This document shows, piece by piece, positions 1-12,513 of a stretch of DNA of 64,000 bases (within the stretch, counting starts at the first letter, position 1; each line of letters starts with the position of its first letter). This stretch comes from Erpobdella octoculata. Lineage: Eukaryota; Annelida; Clitellata; Hirudinida; Erpobdellidae. The translations under genes were made by a program, and so were the position numbers. Where the stretch lies: NCBI GenBank assembly GCA_963978895.1, contig OZ022247.1, positions 5,443,266 to 5,507,265 of the forward strand, written 5' to 3'. The notes under the pieces are model-generated. The model was not told the origin of the DNA and ran no database searches. It saw only the letters and a program-made list of their open reading frames with translations.

Positions 1-353
1 TTTCCAAAAACAAGGTATTATACCCAAAAAATTTCAATTGATACTTTGATGGGGGATGCATTTCTCCATCCCTCTCTGCTTGTACCTACGTATTTATATA
101 AATGTAAAAGGTAATGTGTGTGTGAGAGCATTCGTTTATCACATCCAAGCCGCAGGAGCAATTTTAACAACATTTGGCATGCAGGTAACTTCAAACTTCA
201 GTGATGAGAAAATTTTGAAAAAAAAAAAATCTGTTATTTCTTTGAAAACTAAGCACAAAAAACCCGGACAACACCGGGTAACCCTGTCAGTAAGCTATAT
301 AATGGCGGGAAAATTTTGCCCCCCCCCTGGAAAATGCTGAATTTACGTCCCTG
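1..353. mobile_element. Terminal part of a hAT-type element, cut by the window edge
   Basis: Positions 1-353 repeat 7911-8278 almost base for base: the same run from the ACAAGGTATTATACCC motif to the terminal motif AATTTACGTCCCTG. In the second copy this is the right end of an element with TIRs and an 8-bp duplication, so here only the right end is seen and the rest lies outside the window. I see no coding sequence; the short ORFs in it are chance. Confidence 0.75.
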
Positions 354-629
354 CTATACAGCCTTAACAGTGCGTTCTAGAAAAAAACTTCAAATGGCAA
401 AGTTGTAGAGCTTTGTGGCGATACACCAGAATCACGTCATTTTCTAGCAAACACTCAAAAATACAATAAGTGTTTTCAATTCGGAGCGTATTTATACAGT
501 TCACCCAAAAAACGATGAATGCTTCTATTTGAGGTTGTTGTTGGTCAATGTTTGTGGCCCAACATCTTTTGGATCACTACGAACTATCAGTGGTATAGTG
601 TGCCCAACATCACACGCACATTATTTGCT
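354..629. other. Unassigned spacer before the Helitron helicase
   Basis: No gene, tRNA or clear repeat end is visible. It may be the 5' remains of the Helitron whose helicase follows, but no TC-type 5' terminus can be placed. Confidence 0.3.
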
Positions 630-3074
630 ATTATAATTTCCACCTGCTTTCCATCAAATCCACGTGAACTGAGGAACAAATACAAAAATAGCATGTCAGA
701 AGACATTTTACATCAAATACGGGCCAGTTCAACTAATCCCGACCTTGAAGTGAATGAAGAGATGCATAACCAGGCTTTGCTCTTGATTGAAGACATGTGT
801 TACCTGATGTGTGGTAGTTTGTTAGTCAAGTTAGGAATGCCAGCGCCAGATCGTAGAATAAATGATGCTTTTAATCGAGAATTAGAACGTGAACATATCT
901 ATAATCGACATGAATTAGATCAATTAGTTCAATCGAATGTACCCCTCTTAAACCCTCAACAAAAAAAGTGTATGATACATTAATGAAGGCAATCGATAAT
1001 GGAAATGGTGGCTTATCTTTTCTTGATGCCCCAGGTGGAACTGGAAAGACGTTTCTCATGTCTTTGATATTGGCCACTGTTCGTGCGCGGTAGCAGTTGC
1101 TTCTTCTGGAATAGCAGCTACATTGTTAGAAGGATGCCGTACGGCTCATTCAGCATTAAAATTGCCTTTAAATCTTCAAATTACTGAACAACCTACATGC
1201 AACATTGCAAAACACTCTGCAATGGCAAAAGTTTTAATAGCATCTACACAATGGCGCACAAATGGGCATTGGAAGCACTTGATAGAACACTGAAAGATCT
1301 GCGCAATGACTCGCGACATTTTGGAGGTGCAATGATTTTATTGTCTGGCGATTTCCGCCAAACACTGCCAGTCATTCCAAGATCGACTGCTGCCAATGAA
1401 ATTAATGCTTTCCTCAAATCATCATATATGTGGCGCTATGTGATGAGACTTCAGCTGTCTTCTAACCTGAGAGTTGCATTGCTGAACGATCCATCTGCTG
1501 AAGATTTTTCCATGCAATTGCTCAACATCGGTAATGGCCGTGTTCCTGTCGACAAATCGACCGGATTGATTTCTTTTCCTCCCAATTTTTGCACTTTTGT
1601 TTCATCGAAAGACGAGCTTATCAATAAAGTGTTCCCAGACATCATTGCTAATCATAAAAAGAACAAATGGTTGAGTGCAGTGATGGGCACTTTAACTACT
1701 GTAGTTGTAACTACTGTAGTTATAACTACATTTATAGTAGTTACATGGTAGTTATAACTACTTTTGTTTTTGAGTAGTTGCCATGTAGTTATAACTACTT
1801 TTATGATCTAGTTTGGTAGTTATAACTAGTCTAACTACTTTGACTTAGCGCTGTAACAAAATTATTAAAAAGCCAGATAATTTAAAAATATAATCTAAAG
1901 CATCAAATGTTCAATCACTGAAGGATTATCCATTTGTAGAATGAGCTTTCATAAAAGCCAATTCTACTCTTCCAAGCATGGCTGATATGATTTTGACACC
2001 TCGAAGGTGCAAAATGAGTGACACTTTATTTGACCGTATGGTTTTTCTGAAAAGCCGTTCCAGTTTTAACAAATTTTGAACTTTGTCATTCAACCTTTAT
2101 GTATCAATAAACACTTTGTTTTTCTAAAATTTGCTTAAAAATACTTTGTTTTTATTAAATTTGCTTAAAAATACTTTGTTTTTATTATATTTAGTTAACA
2201 ATCATTATTATTCTTTAAAAAAAAATTATTAAATGCAAATTTATTTTTTGTTGTTGTGTTTTTATATCTTACAGTACATGTTTTATAAATATACGAGTAG
2301 TTAAAAAGTAGTTGGAAAGTAGTTAACTACTTTAGTAGTAGTTAACAAACTAGTTATAACTACCTCTCTTCTAAAGTAGTTAACATGTAGTTATAACTAC
2401 TTCTGTCATGAGGTAGTTGGCATGTAGTTGTAACTACAATTGAAGTAGTTGGTGCCCATCACTGGTTGAGTGAGAGAGCAATTTTGGTGGCTAAGAATAA
2501 AGATGTGGATGACTTAAATATTCTAATTCAGAATAAAATTTTTGGTACTCTGCATTCATTCAAATCTATTGACTGTGTAACAAATGAAGATGAAGCCACT
2601 AACTATCCAACTAAATTTTTGAACTCCTTGGATGTGCCTGGCTTACCAACGCACAATTTACAACTAAAGGTTGGATCAGTAGTTATTATGCTTAGAAATC
2701 TAAATCAACCAAAACTATGCAATGGAACGCGTTTGGTTTTAAAGAAACTAATGGTCAATGTGCTCCACGCGACGATCCTCAAAGGAAAATTCAAAGGCGA
2801 GGAAATACTCATTCCGAGGATTCCTATGATCCCAACCGATTTGCCCTTTGAGTTTAAAAGAATTCAATTTCCGATTCGCCTAGCATTTGCTATGACGATT
2901 AGCAAATCACAAGGCCAATCTTTGAGTGTTTGTGGTCTGAACTTGGATAATGCATGTTTTTCTCATGGTCAATTGTATGTGGCGTGTTCACGTGTCGGCA
3001 GACCATCAGATTTATTTGTTTTTTCGCCCGATAATAAAACAAAAAACATAGTGTATCATAGAGTGCTGGATTAA
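630..3074 (+). pseudogene. Helitron-encoded PIF1-type helicase (C-terminal part of RepHel), decayed and split by a MITE
   Basis: The coding remains match the helicase half of Helitron RepHel proteins, which unwind DNA during rolling-circle transposition. Visible motifs in order are NPRELRNKYKNSMSEDIL (about 650-705), Walker A GGTGKT (about 1033-1050), GGAMILLSGDFRQTLPVIP (about 1325-1380), the late helicase motif AFAMTISKSQGQSL (about 2886-2926) and QLYVACSRV (about 2971-2997), ending in a TAA at about 3074. The replication-initiator (HUH) half is not visible, so the element is 5'-truncated. A one-base shift in an A run near 966 and a second shift near 1090 break the frame, and the DEC-type Walker B motif expected before TMAHK is lost. 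Positions 1678-2464 plus one 8-bp duplication are a hAT insert of 795 bases, a multiple of three, so the frame on both sides is the same. Clearly inactive. Confidence 0.9.
1678..2464. mobile_element. Non-autonomous hAT element (MITE) inside the Helitron helicase
   Basis: The 787-bp element has TIRs CAGTGATGGGCAC / GTGCCCATCACTG. It is flanked by a perfect 8-bp duplication GTTGAGTG (1670-1677 and 2465-2472), the size made by hAT transposases. Both ends carry arrays of the 14-bp palindrome GTAGTTATAACTAC and variants (for example 1717-1730), which look like subterminal transposase-binding sites. No transposase is encoded. The TIR resembles that of the hAT at 16080-18622. Confidence 0.93.
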
Positions 3075-3966
3075 AGAGAATCGACCCGAGTTCAACCAAT
3101 GTTTTTCTAATAAACTATTAAAGTGAACGTTTTTTTACCAATGCTTTTATTAACTCGTCGGCTCTGTTTCTCTGTCTGTTTCAAATCTTGCAATCAATTT
3201 TTGAGTCACTTCCTGTTGATAGATTTTTTTCAAATTTTGCATACATGCTCAAGATAGAAGACAATGCAATATTCAATTATTAGTTTTACAATTAGTCAAT
3301 TAATTTAGTTAATTTTCTTGAGGATTTTATCGAGGGGTTTCTTGAGGGTTTTCTTGAGGGTTTTCTTGACCACAAAACGCTAACCGACTGGCAGACTATT
3401 TTACCAAGTTAACACGAACCACACTCACTGACCGCGATTCTCAAGCGTGTACGAAATTTTCATGAAAATAGTTGAGATATTTAAATTCGATGCTTTTTGA
3501 TGATATTTTTATTATTATTACCAATGCTTTTATTAACTCGTCGTCTCTGTTTCTCTGTCTGTCTGTTTGTTTCTCTGTCTGTTTCAAATCTTGCAATCAA
3601 TTTTTGAGTCACTTCCTGATGATAGATTTTTTCAAATTTTGCATACATGCTTAAAATAGAAGACAATGCAATATTCAATTATTAGTTTTACAATAAGTCA
3701 ATTAATTTAGATAATTTTAATTAATTTCGATATAATTAAGATATTTCGACTTTAACATAAAATAAAAGAGTAATATAAGAAAAAATTGATTGCAAAATTT
3801 GTGTTTTAATTACATATAAGAGCATTGGTTTTAAAAATTCGTTTTTAATTTACTTGTTTATTTTTGTTTTCTTTTAAACTTATATATAGGATATTTGTTA
3901 TTATTGTTCTTTATTGCTTAAAAATACACTCTTTAAGGTGAAACAAAGTTCGCCGGGTCCGCTAGT
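3075..3966 (+). mobile_element. 3' tail and terminus of the Helitron
   Basis: The region after the helicase stop holds two partial copies of a block starting ACCAATGCTTTTATTAACTC (about 3137 and 3519), separated by short CTTGAGGGTTTT repeats. It ends in CGCCGGGTCCGCTAG followed by T, the CTAG|T boundary typical of a Helitron 3' end. The same blocks in the same order recur at 44969-45985 and continue at 47147-47206 and 48273-48345. Confidence 0.75.
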
Positions 3967-4119
3967 AAAATATAAAACAAACGCATTTTATAGATATTCT
4001 CTAATTTCAAAATCAATTCCACAAGAGGTGACTTTTCTGTGGCATTCTGTTAGGTTAAGAATGAAAACAAATATTTCTTGTTACATGTTTTTAATAACTT
4101 TCACTTATTCATAATCCCG

Positions 4120-4320
4120 TGGTTGTCCATGGGATGTACATGGAATGTACACGGGTTGTACATGGGATGTACAAATGTACATGGGTTGTACATAGGATGT
4201 ACAAATGTACATGGGTTGTCCATGGGATGTACACGGGTTGTACATGGGATGTACATGGGTTGTACATGGGATGTACAAATGTACATGGGTTGTCCACGGG
4301 ATGTACGAGGGATCTACGCA
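4120..4320. repeat. GTAC-rich 11-bp minisatellite
   Basis: About 18 units of an 11-mer close to ATGGGATGTAC, alternating GGGAT and GGGTT forms and interrupted by 8-bp AAATGTAC units. Four overlapping ORFs rich in Met-Tyr-Cys-Thr run through it on both strands. They are a by-product of an 11-bp unit without stop codons, not genes. Confidence 0.9.
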
Positions 4321-4747
4321 GAAGTTTGGTATATCATTCTAAGAGGCACCCACTTCAAAACATTTTGAATTTACAATTTAACAAAATAAAAATTTGGAAA
4401 ATTGTAGAAGCAAAAATTAACCAGCTGAATTATATCTCTCATTTTTATAACGCGGCTCCTGGCGTTAGCTGTTGGCTCGTAACTGTAGTTGTGGCTAATA
4501 GCTGATTGCCAGCTATTTACCTACTTTGTTTACTCTTGAGCCTGTTAGTATTTTTACTAAATGATTTCTTTATGAAGTGTGTCACTGTTAGAGCATTATT
4601 TAAAAGCATGTTCTTAATTTTTAAAATTGTACTTACTTCTTTTTTTAAATAATTTTTAGTTATTTACAAATCAAGCGAAATTAAATGCATATTTCAATCT
4701 TGATTGCAAAATAATTTAAAGTATAATTTTATTACAATTGCTTTTTG
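4321..4747. other. Intergenic AT-rich DNA
   Basis: No gene, tRNA or defined repeat end is visible between the minisatellite and the poly(A) signal of the minus-strand aminotransferase gene. Confidence 0.4.
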
Positions 4748-4753
4748 TTTATT
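4748..4753 (-). promoter_or_regulatory. Candidate poly(A) signal AATAAA of the aminotransferase gene
   Basis: AATAAA on the minus strand, about 86 bases downstream of the TAA stop at 4839-4841. This spacing is reasonable for a short 3' UTR. Confidence 0.5.
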
Positions 4754-4838
4754 AAAATTACTTTGCAATAAATTCAAAATAGTCAAATCAACTTGTTTTT
4801 AAATTTTTCTCCAAAACTGAGAAAATTAAATAAAAAAA

Positions 4839-7800
4839 TTATTTAATCAAATCTTGACATTGCTGTTTTTTTCTCCAATTACTAAATAGAAGTTCTGCTT
4901 TTTCTAATGTGGAATTTTTCTGCAATGAAAATTCATGAATTTTTCAATTACTAAAAAGGTCAATTAATAATTTTTACAAGAGTTATTTTAAGCCAATAAC
5001 ATTTGTTATAAAATTAAAACTAACAATAGCAGACTATTAAAGTTTTAAACCTTGCAACAAGCAAAGCGAATCAAATCCTTTGATATATCCTGACTTTCTT
5101 CTTTTACGAACACCGTTATTGGAATGGTTGCAATGTTCTAGATGAGTTTGCAATAAATATTATTGTCTGTTTCATATAATTTATCAAATTAAATCTTTAT
5201 GTGATAATGACTAAACTTTATTTGTAACAGTTAAAAAAGTTATAAAACTAATTTTAATTTAAAAGATGATAATCATACACAGTGTTTGACCATCCACGTG
5301 ACAAGTTGTACATCTTTTGTGTGCTTGTTTTTAGGATCAAAATCAAATTCTATATAAACAAAACCAAAAAAATGATTGGCTTTAAATAAAAAATAAAGTT
5401 AACATGAATTGTATTCAAAAAATTAAAATAATAAGAGTATAAACAAAAAAATAAACTTTTTATTAATAAACATAAACTTTATCGGTAAATAATTTTAATC
5501 TTTAGGTTTTTAAGTTGGACCAAACTCAATGTTTAAGAAATTCTACTTCTGAAAGCTCAATATTCGACATACAGAATTCTTAAAAGAACAGAACTCTGAA
5601 AATTAAACGTTAACAAAGCAACGAACCAACGTTAGAAATGTCAGCAAGTATGAAAAATCCACCGTCAGGAATGAATGGAACCATTCCAACTGATCTGCAC
5701 ATTTCTGCAACCTTCATCACTCTCTCCTTCGACTCCTTGCACATAACATTATCGTGGTCAATCGTTTCCTTTCCTTCATCCAGGTATGCTTTCTCAATAC
5801 AAATAGCAACTGCTTCCTGAACGTACAGTTTTGTTTTTTTATTTATTTGTTAATTAGATAAAAATCTGTTGTATGTTTTTTTTTTATAAAATACCAATCC
5901 AAAACTCTATTGATACGAGCTGCCAACTTTGGATTTCATTAAGCCTATTTTCAAACTAGTTCATATTTGCATTTCTAAGTGCATTTTTAGTGTAAACAAT
6001 TTCAAAGATATTTTGAACAAAATAGTTGACCATGTTCTCGGTATGTATTTTGCACAGCTGGCGGTGGACAGCTATGGAAGCTAGCCACGTAGCCAACGCA
6101 GTTCGAATCCACGCGCATTGGAAACGTTAAGCCCAGCTAAACTTTGTCAATTCCTAAACAGTGTCAATGGCAATAAAAAAAACTATAAACATATGTGTTC
6201 CTTGTTTTTTTTAATATTTAGAAAGTTTGCTGAATGGAAATGTACTCGTCGGCAAGGCAGTTTGCATATTTTATTCTCGCCAAAACTTGTCTTTTTTTTA
6301 TTCCCCCAATATCTAAATACACAACCTATTCTAGTAGGCCTAAATTGGTAAAACTAATTACGTCATAATAACAATAATTTTTTTAAGTATGATATAGTTG
6401 CTAACGCTACTCTAGATTGTTACATCAACTGATTCACAATCATGATATAATCAGTGACAAAACATTAGACCCAAATGAGTATTTTTTATTAGGTTGTTTA
6501 TCAAGATATTCATGCTCCAAGGAAACATTATGTAAGAGCAATAAACTGCTTTTTTAACAGTTATACTAGTTGTAGTCATAATTTGCGTTTATTAAATTTT
6601 TAATAATATTAAAAAACGCCTACTTTAAAGAATCTATATTTTCAAGTGTTTTATTAGCGGTGCTACTGTTGTGTGAATGACTAAATTTAATTATCTATCG
6701 TTTTTTGGACTGTGTGCTACTTGCAAAGTGTGTAATTTGATATGAACGCGTGTAAAATTAGAATTTTACAGGTATTAAAATCAATAATGTTGTTTCAACT
6801 TTTTCTGTTAATGCTTTTTAACGGCAGATTTAACAATGCTACAAGTCAGAAATGGCAAATATGAAATATCGATTCAAATAGAAAAGTTGGTATTTAAAAG
6901 CAGGGACGTAAATTGGGGGGGGCAGGGGGGGGGCATTTGCCCCCCCCTGATTTTCAAAATTTGATTTTTTTTTACCTAGAGTTTACTATATATTTATTTA
7001 ATTTTAACTTTACTTAAGCTAGTGATGATGCAATGCGTATTGGAATCCTTCCGGCGTGTATAGACAATTCGCCTCCCCTTGATTTCCAAAATTAAAATTT
7101 TTTTTACTTAGAGTTTACTATATAATATGTTGATTTTAACTTTACTTAACCTCGTGATGATTCAATGCGTATTGGAATTCTTTTTGCGTGTGTAGACAAT
7201 TTTATATCTTAGCTCGATGCTAGATTCACCAATAACTGCAGAGTAATAATTTGTGTATCAGTGTTGGTCCAAAGATTAGCTGTTTTCTGTGCCAAAATAC
7301 AATAAGAGAACTCGTGGAATTTTACCCTATTAGTGGTATTAATACAATGTTGATTCCCTCACAGCTGTCTACATCAAAGTTATTATTTATTACACAAAAA
7401 TAAAACAAAATTATACCCACCCCATTTTGGACATCTTTTTTACAAATTTTTATTGAGGTTACAACCTCTGTTTGTTTGTGTGTGTGTGTGTGTCTTTCTC
7501 TGTACGCAAATCTTGCAAGTGAAATTTAACCAGCATTTTGAAGTTGAAACTTTCAGCACAGCTTTATATTTGATGAAAATACATGATTCAATTTTTTAAA
7601 AAAACTGTGAACATCTTTTGCATTTCTAAATCGAATGTATTTGAAATCAAAGTTTGTGTTGAAAAACTTGTTTTTCCTTCACTTGTTTTACTAATCCTGT
7701 ACTTGCCCCTGCAATATGATTAAATCATTCATCCCCCTTATACCCAGTGGCGCGTGGCAAATATAGAATTTTTTGGTGGGGATTTACTTCAGAAATTTTT

Positions 7801-10800
7801 TATATTCTCTTCCAAAAAGCTGATAACCGGTAAGGGGTAGTCGTAAGTATTTTTCAAAATTTTTTCAAAGACTTCTAATTTCTCCTCCCAAAAAAGCTAC
7901 GGTCGTCTTCTAAAAACAAGGTATTATACCCAAAAAAATTTCAATTGATACTCTGATGGGGGATGCATTTCCCCATCCCTCTCTGCTTGTACCTACGTAT
8001 TTATATAACTGTAAAAGGTAATGTGTGTGTGAGAGCATTCGTTTATCACATCCAAGCCGCAGGAGCAATTTTAACAACATTTGGCATGCAGGTAACTTCA
8101 TTGATAAAAAAATTTTGAAAAATTAAAAAAAAATGTTATTTCTTTGACGTTTCGTTGGCAAAAACGAAAAAAAACTAAGCACAAAAAACCCGGACAACAC
8201 CGGGTAACCCTGTCAGTAAGCTATATAATGGCGGGAAAATTTTGCCCCCCCCTGGAAAATGCTGAATTTACGTCCCTGTTTAAAAGTCCATATAATAACT
8301 CCGTTTTGCTTTTGCGAGCCAGTCCTAACCTGGATAAGAAATGACTAAATGCTTCGGTATTTCAGATATTCGGCTGTTTCAATTTAAAGAAAACCAGAAT
8401 GTTTAGAGGACTATAAACAATTATAAGCAAAACGGCGTTAATATAACTCCGCCTTGACTAATACTAGTCTGGATAAAAAAAGAAAAAAAAGAAACAGAAT
8501 CAGATTATGATCTGCAACAGGAAGTATTTTTATGATTCTTATTTATTGCTTTTTCAGTTTTATAACACAACGCGTAGAGTACTATAAACTAGTAACTAAT
8601 AATAAAACAAGTCAATATCGTGCTTGTTGAATTGATAAGCATTTTAAAGACAAATCACATACTGGTTAACACAGGTGACAATAATACAATCAGCAGGTAA
8701 CTACGTTTTGTTAAATATTCATTAACATTATTGCTCAGATTAAAATTCAAATTAGAAAAAACAAAACAACCTGAAGTGGAGTTGGAACGTTGTATGCGCT
8801 GATCTTGTGCATATAAACTGCCTTTGAAAGCAGAGCTTCGTGTGCAATGCACCATCCTAATTTCCATCCTGTAACTGAAAATGTCTTCCCTGCTGATCCA
8901 ATAGTTATGGTTCTTTCCCACATTCCCGGCAAAGAAGCTGAAATAACAAATTGCGATATTTTTAATTATTGCTAAAAAAAAGCTATTAAAGAGATCGATT
9001 AATACAGACCAATAGCAATGTGTTCATTGGGAGGATAAACTAATTTTTCATAAACTTCATCAGATACAACTATCACATTGTGTTTAATACACAGGTTAGC
9101 AACAACCATTAATTCTTCTCTTGTAAATACCTGAGTAAGAATTACATAATACGTATCTAATTTATCAATTATTTCCGAACTTTAGCTCAAACTATTCTAA
9201 ATAATTTGCTCTGTGGAAACTGTAACAATTAACAAATTTGTTTTCATTTCATACTTATACAATCTTAAAACTTTTCAATATAAAAAAAACATACCATTTT
9301 TTTCAACATTAAAATAAAATATAGACGCGTAGGTGAAGTTTAACTAGAAAAGAAAGTTTAGTTTCAGACAAATGCCGATGCAAATTAGATCAAGTGTCAA
9401 GAGATCATTGTTGTGCTGTGAAGTACGTTTACATAAAAAATTGCTGTTAAAAAAATGGCGGGCAATGTCGGATGAAAAACAAATATTTCTTTCCATAAAC
9501 ACGCATTATTTTATAATATTCATAAACCAATATTCCAGACCCGGTCAGTCCTATTTTTAAAAGTCCAACATTTTTACACATGGCAAAAAAAAATCTTGGC
9601 CCGGCCGTAAATATAACCCTAAAATAGTGCAGGGCCCTATTCTGGTTTCAAAATACGGGGGGGTTTCAGTTTGCCGTCTCGTCACATTTATTTTTTTAAA
9701 TAGAAAATAATTTAAATAAGAAAACGTTTACTTTTCCCACGGGGTTGTTCGGATTGTTTAAAATAAAAAGTTTTGTTCGCTCGTTGAACTTTGAAGCCAA
9801 TTCTTCTTCGTCGAATTTGAAATCAGCAGACGACAAGAATTTTGTTTGTGTTTGTTTTATATCCTCCTTCTGTAAGTTTTTTTTTCATTAGCAGTTAATG
9901 TTTAATTTAACTTTTATTAACAGGAAAAATAATACAGTTTGTAACTTGTGAGACTAACCACCGTTAAGTTGACTGGAACTGAAATTCCGCCAACACTAGA
10001 AATGACGTTATCGTATAGAATATAATACGGCTGAAAAAACATCACCTGTTTAGCATAACAAAAACTTTTCGATAATACTTAAAGTAATTTTTTTCTTTAT
10101 TCTTAATCACTTGAAATAAAAGCTTGTAATTGTAGGATATGTAAAAAAAGTGTTGTTTACCTCGTCGTTGGGAGTAACAAGAGAAGTAATGGCGCAATAA
10201 AGTGCGTGTGTTGCCCCGATTGTAATCAGAACTTCTTTGACGGGATCAATCACTCTTCCCATACCAGGTGATTTTACTCTGGCAAGAGCTTCAACTAGTC
10301 GAATATGGCCCTGAAATGACAGTTTCAATTTATTTTGTGTTTTTTTATAAAATGATTTATAGTTTAGGTGGTTTATAAGGCTAATTTTCTTCAAAAAACA
10401 TAATAAAAGCATATTTTAAAACTATTCAACGCTTACTTCTCTTCTTGAGTACTGGTGTATAGAATAAGACAAAGGATTTGTCGCAACTTCCTTGAGGCTT
10501 TCTGTAACAAACTTGGGAGGGAAATAATCCGAGTAACCCTTTAAAAAAAGTTACAAAATATTCTGGCATAATGATGTCGTAATATGGAAAACGATGCAGT
10601 ACAATTAAAGCAGTTCATAACAAGCAAACCGTATAAAACGAAGTTTTTCACAAAGCCTTTGAATTTCACAATTCCTTTGATTTTTATTTAATGTGAATTC
10701 AATAGAGATAAGTCTTTTAAAAGGAGATTTTTAAACTTAAAATTGTTATCACTTATATAATCATGTTTGATTTGTTGTTGTTTCAAAACATAGAAAAAAA

Positions 10801-11530
10801 ATTTTTAAATTAAAAAATATTTTTTAATTCAACAGAATTTATTGTCTTTTTTACAATAGCTAAAGTCCTTTACACCAGGTGCTTTAAGACGGAAATGGCT
10901 GTATGTAGGAAACATCTAAGTACTTCCTGTCGTAGATCTTAATTTGATCTTTTTTGCTTTTCCTTCCTCCTTTCTCCAGGCTTAGGACTGGCTCGCAATT
11001 AGCGAGGCGGAGTTGAATTTATTGTCATAGGAAGCGAGCCTATATTTCAAATTTTAGCTTTATTGGATGACGTGAAGTTTGTAAATTTTTACTTTTAAGG
11101 TTTGCAAGCATTCAAGCAAGTAAGCAAACAAACAAGACCAGCAGTGAAGTTAATATAAAGAACTTAAAAATAAAATTAGTTAGTTGATTTTTTTTTACTT
11201 TATAACGATATTAACAGAAACAGATTGACACTATTAATTATTAAACCTGGCCATAGAAAATGAAGCAAAGATTTATTCAAAATTTCATGAAATCAAACAT
11301 AAGTACTCACGTGTCCAAAGTTGATGACATCTTTCTGTTCTCTAACAACATCTTCTATCTCATCCCTGGAACACGTTTTAAATTATTTTTCTATTTTTTA
11401 AAGAATTAAATTTAAAATTATTTTTAAATATAATTCAAACATTATAATTGTAATAAATAATTGTTGTGTATAAAACTTCTCACCAAACTTGATTTGAAAG
11501 ATTCAGCTTCTGACTGTTTTTTCCAAACAT
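4839..11530 (-). CDS. KYAT: Kynurenine--oxoglutarate transaminase / cysteine-S-conjugate beta-lyase family aminotransferase, 12 exons
   Basis: A PLP-dependent class I aminotransferase of the KYAT1/KYAT3 family. These enzymes convert kynurenine to kynurenate using a 2-oxo acid and act in the cytosol or mitochondria. Minus-strand exons are 11484-11530, 11311-11365, 10437-10538, 10161-10310, 9959-10045, 9732-9869, 9010-9130, 8771-8937, 5627-5816, 5279-5349, 5051-5137 and 4839-4919. All introns are GT-AG and all phases agree, giving 431 aa against about 420-455 for the family. Motifs: INFGHGYSDYFPP (substrate loop), NNPNNPVGK with cofactor-binding Asn near 189, SDEVY with Asp217 and Tyr220, SAGKTFSVTGWKLGW with Lys251 as the PLP Schiff-base lysine, and IRFACC with Arg399 as the likely carboxylate-binding Arg. 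The chosen start (MFGKNSQK) leaves about 15 residues before the conserved core, so no targeting peptide is seen; an extra 5' exon cannot be excluded. The 2.95-kb intron 5817-8770 holds a SINE and a hAT element. KYAT1 and KYAT3 cannot be separated by eye. Confidence 0.95.
6045..6180 (+). mobile_element. Degenerate tRNA-derived SINE (candidate)
   Basis: A stretch with a B-box-like GTTCGAATCC after an imperfect tRNA-like stem, ending in an A-rich run (about 6174-6182). It lies in the large aminotransferase intron. It is weaker than the SINEs at 27.9 and 44.2 kb. Confidence 0.4.
6901..8278. mobile_element. hAT-type element without a readable transposase
   Basis: 1378 bp with TIRs CAGGGACGTAAATT / AATTTACGTCCCTG, followed inward by G-rich and C-rich runs. 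It is flanked by a perfect 8-bp duplication TTTAAAAG (6893-6900 and 8279-8286). Its right 370 bp is repeated at 1-353. Positions 7440-7690 match the repeat split across 12045-12170 and 14815-14940. A further hAT-like end, CAGTGGCGCGTGG, sits at about 7746, so it may itself be composite. It lies in an intron of the aminotransferase gene. Confidence 0.9.
8290..8600 (+). repeat. Two tandem copies of a ~160-bp interspersed repeat
   Basis: Two related copies (about 8290-8420 and 8447-8595). Each starts with AACTCCG, passes a GAGCCAGTCCTAA-like box and CAACAGGAAGTA, and ends near a GAGGACTATAAAC-like box. Inverted copies lie at 10860-11032 and 34655-34818, with a fragment near 40245-40285. No TIR or A/B box is clear, so the class is open. 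Confidence 0.6.
10860..11032 (-). repeat. Copy of the ~160-bp interspersed repeat
   Basis: Carries GCGAGGCGGAGTT, GACTGGCTCGCAATTAGC and ACTTCCTGTCGTAGAT in the order seen at 34655-34818 and inverted relative to 8290-8600. It lies in intron 2 of the aminotransferase gene. Confidence 0.65.
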
Positions 11531-12034
11531 GATACAGCGTTGAAGCAAACAAACAGGAATGCAGATTTGAGTCGAATTAATAACTTGTAACTAATTAAAT
11601 TAATAATTGTTGTAGTTGATTGCTGTATTTATATCTTTTTTAGCTCCTTGCTTGAAAGCGTTGAAAATTTGATAAAAAAAAACTAGTCAATTAGCATAAT
11701 CCCGGAATTAATTCAACAGATCATTCAAAATCGTCACATATATAATATCACAACCTTTGATATAATCTTTTTCAGTTTTTTTATTTATTTACCTACCTTT
11801 ACCAAAAAATGAAAATCAAAACGGCTATTTAATAGTCAACAACTTGACACTAAAATAAAATATGCCGCTCTTTGCTCTTGTATTGAAGTGCACTCCAAAG
11901 TGCAGTCTGGATCACACGAGCCTAAAAACTATACAGTCATCTTCTGCCCAAGAGCTTTCAACTCTTTACGCCGTATATTTAAGTAGTTGGGTTTTTATGG
12001 CTGTTATTTTCAAACTGGTTTGTTTTTAGGGTTT

Positions 12035-12172
12035 TTTTTTTACAATTTTTTTACTTAGGTTACAATTTCTGTTTGTGTATGTGTGTGTCTTTCTCTGTAC
12101 GCAAATCTTGCAAGTAAAATTTAACCAGCTTTTGACTAGCTAGGAAGCTGAAATTTTTAGCATAGCTTTATC
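12035..12172. repeat. Left half of an interrupted repeat
   Basis: Matches 7435-7565 (TCTTTCTCTGTACGCAAATC, then AGCATAGCTTTAT). The match to the same repeat resumes at about 14815-14940 (GAACATCTTTTGGATTTC). About 2.65 kb of microsatellite, Helitron, TIR-element and LINE sequence therefore lies between the halves. Confidence 0.65.

Positions 12173-12513
<341 letters not shown>

Noticed and set aside
4078..4505. Met-Tyr-Met-Gly-Cys-Thr repeat proteins on both strands
   Set aside because: Artefacts of the 11-bp GTAC minisatellite.
8655..8921. 88-codon ORF starting MGKNHNYWISRED
   Set aside because: Shadow of the aminotransferase exon 8771-8937; the true frame carries SAGKTFSVTGWKLGW.
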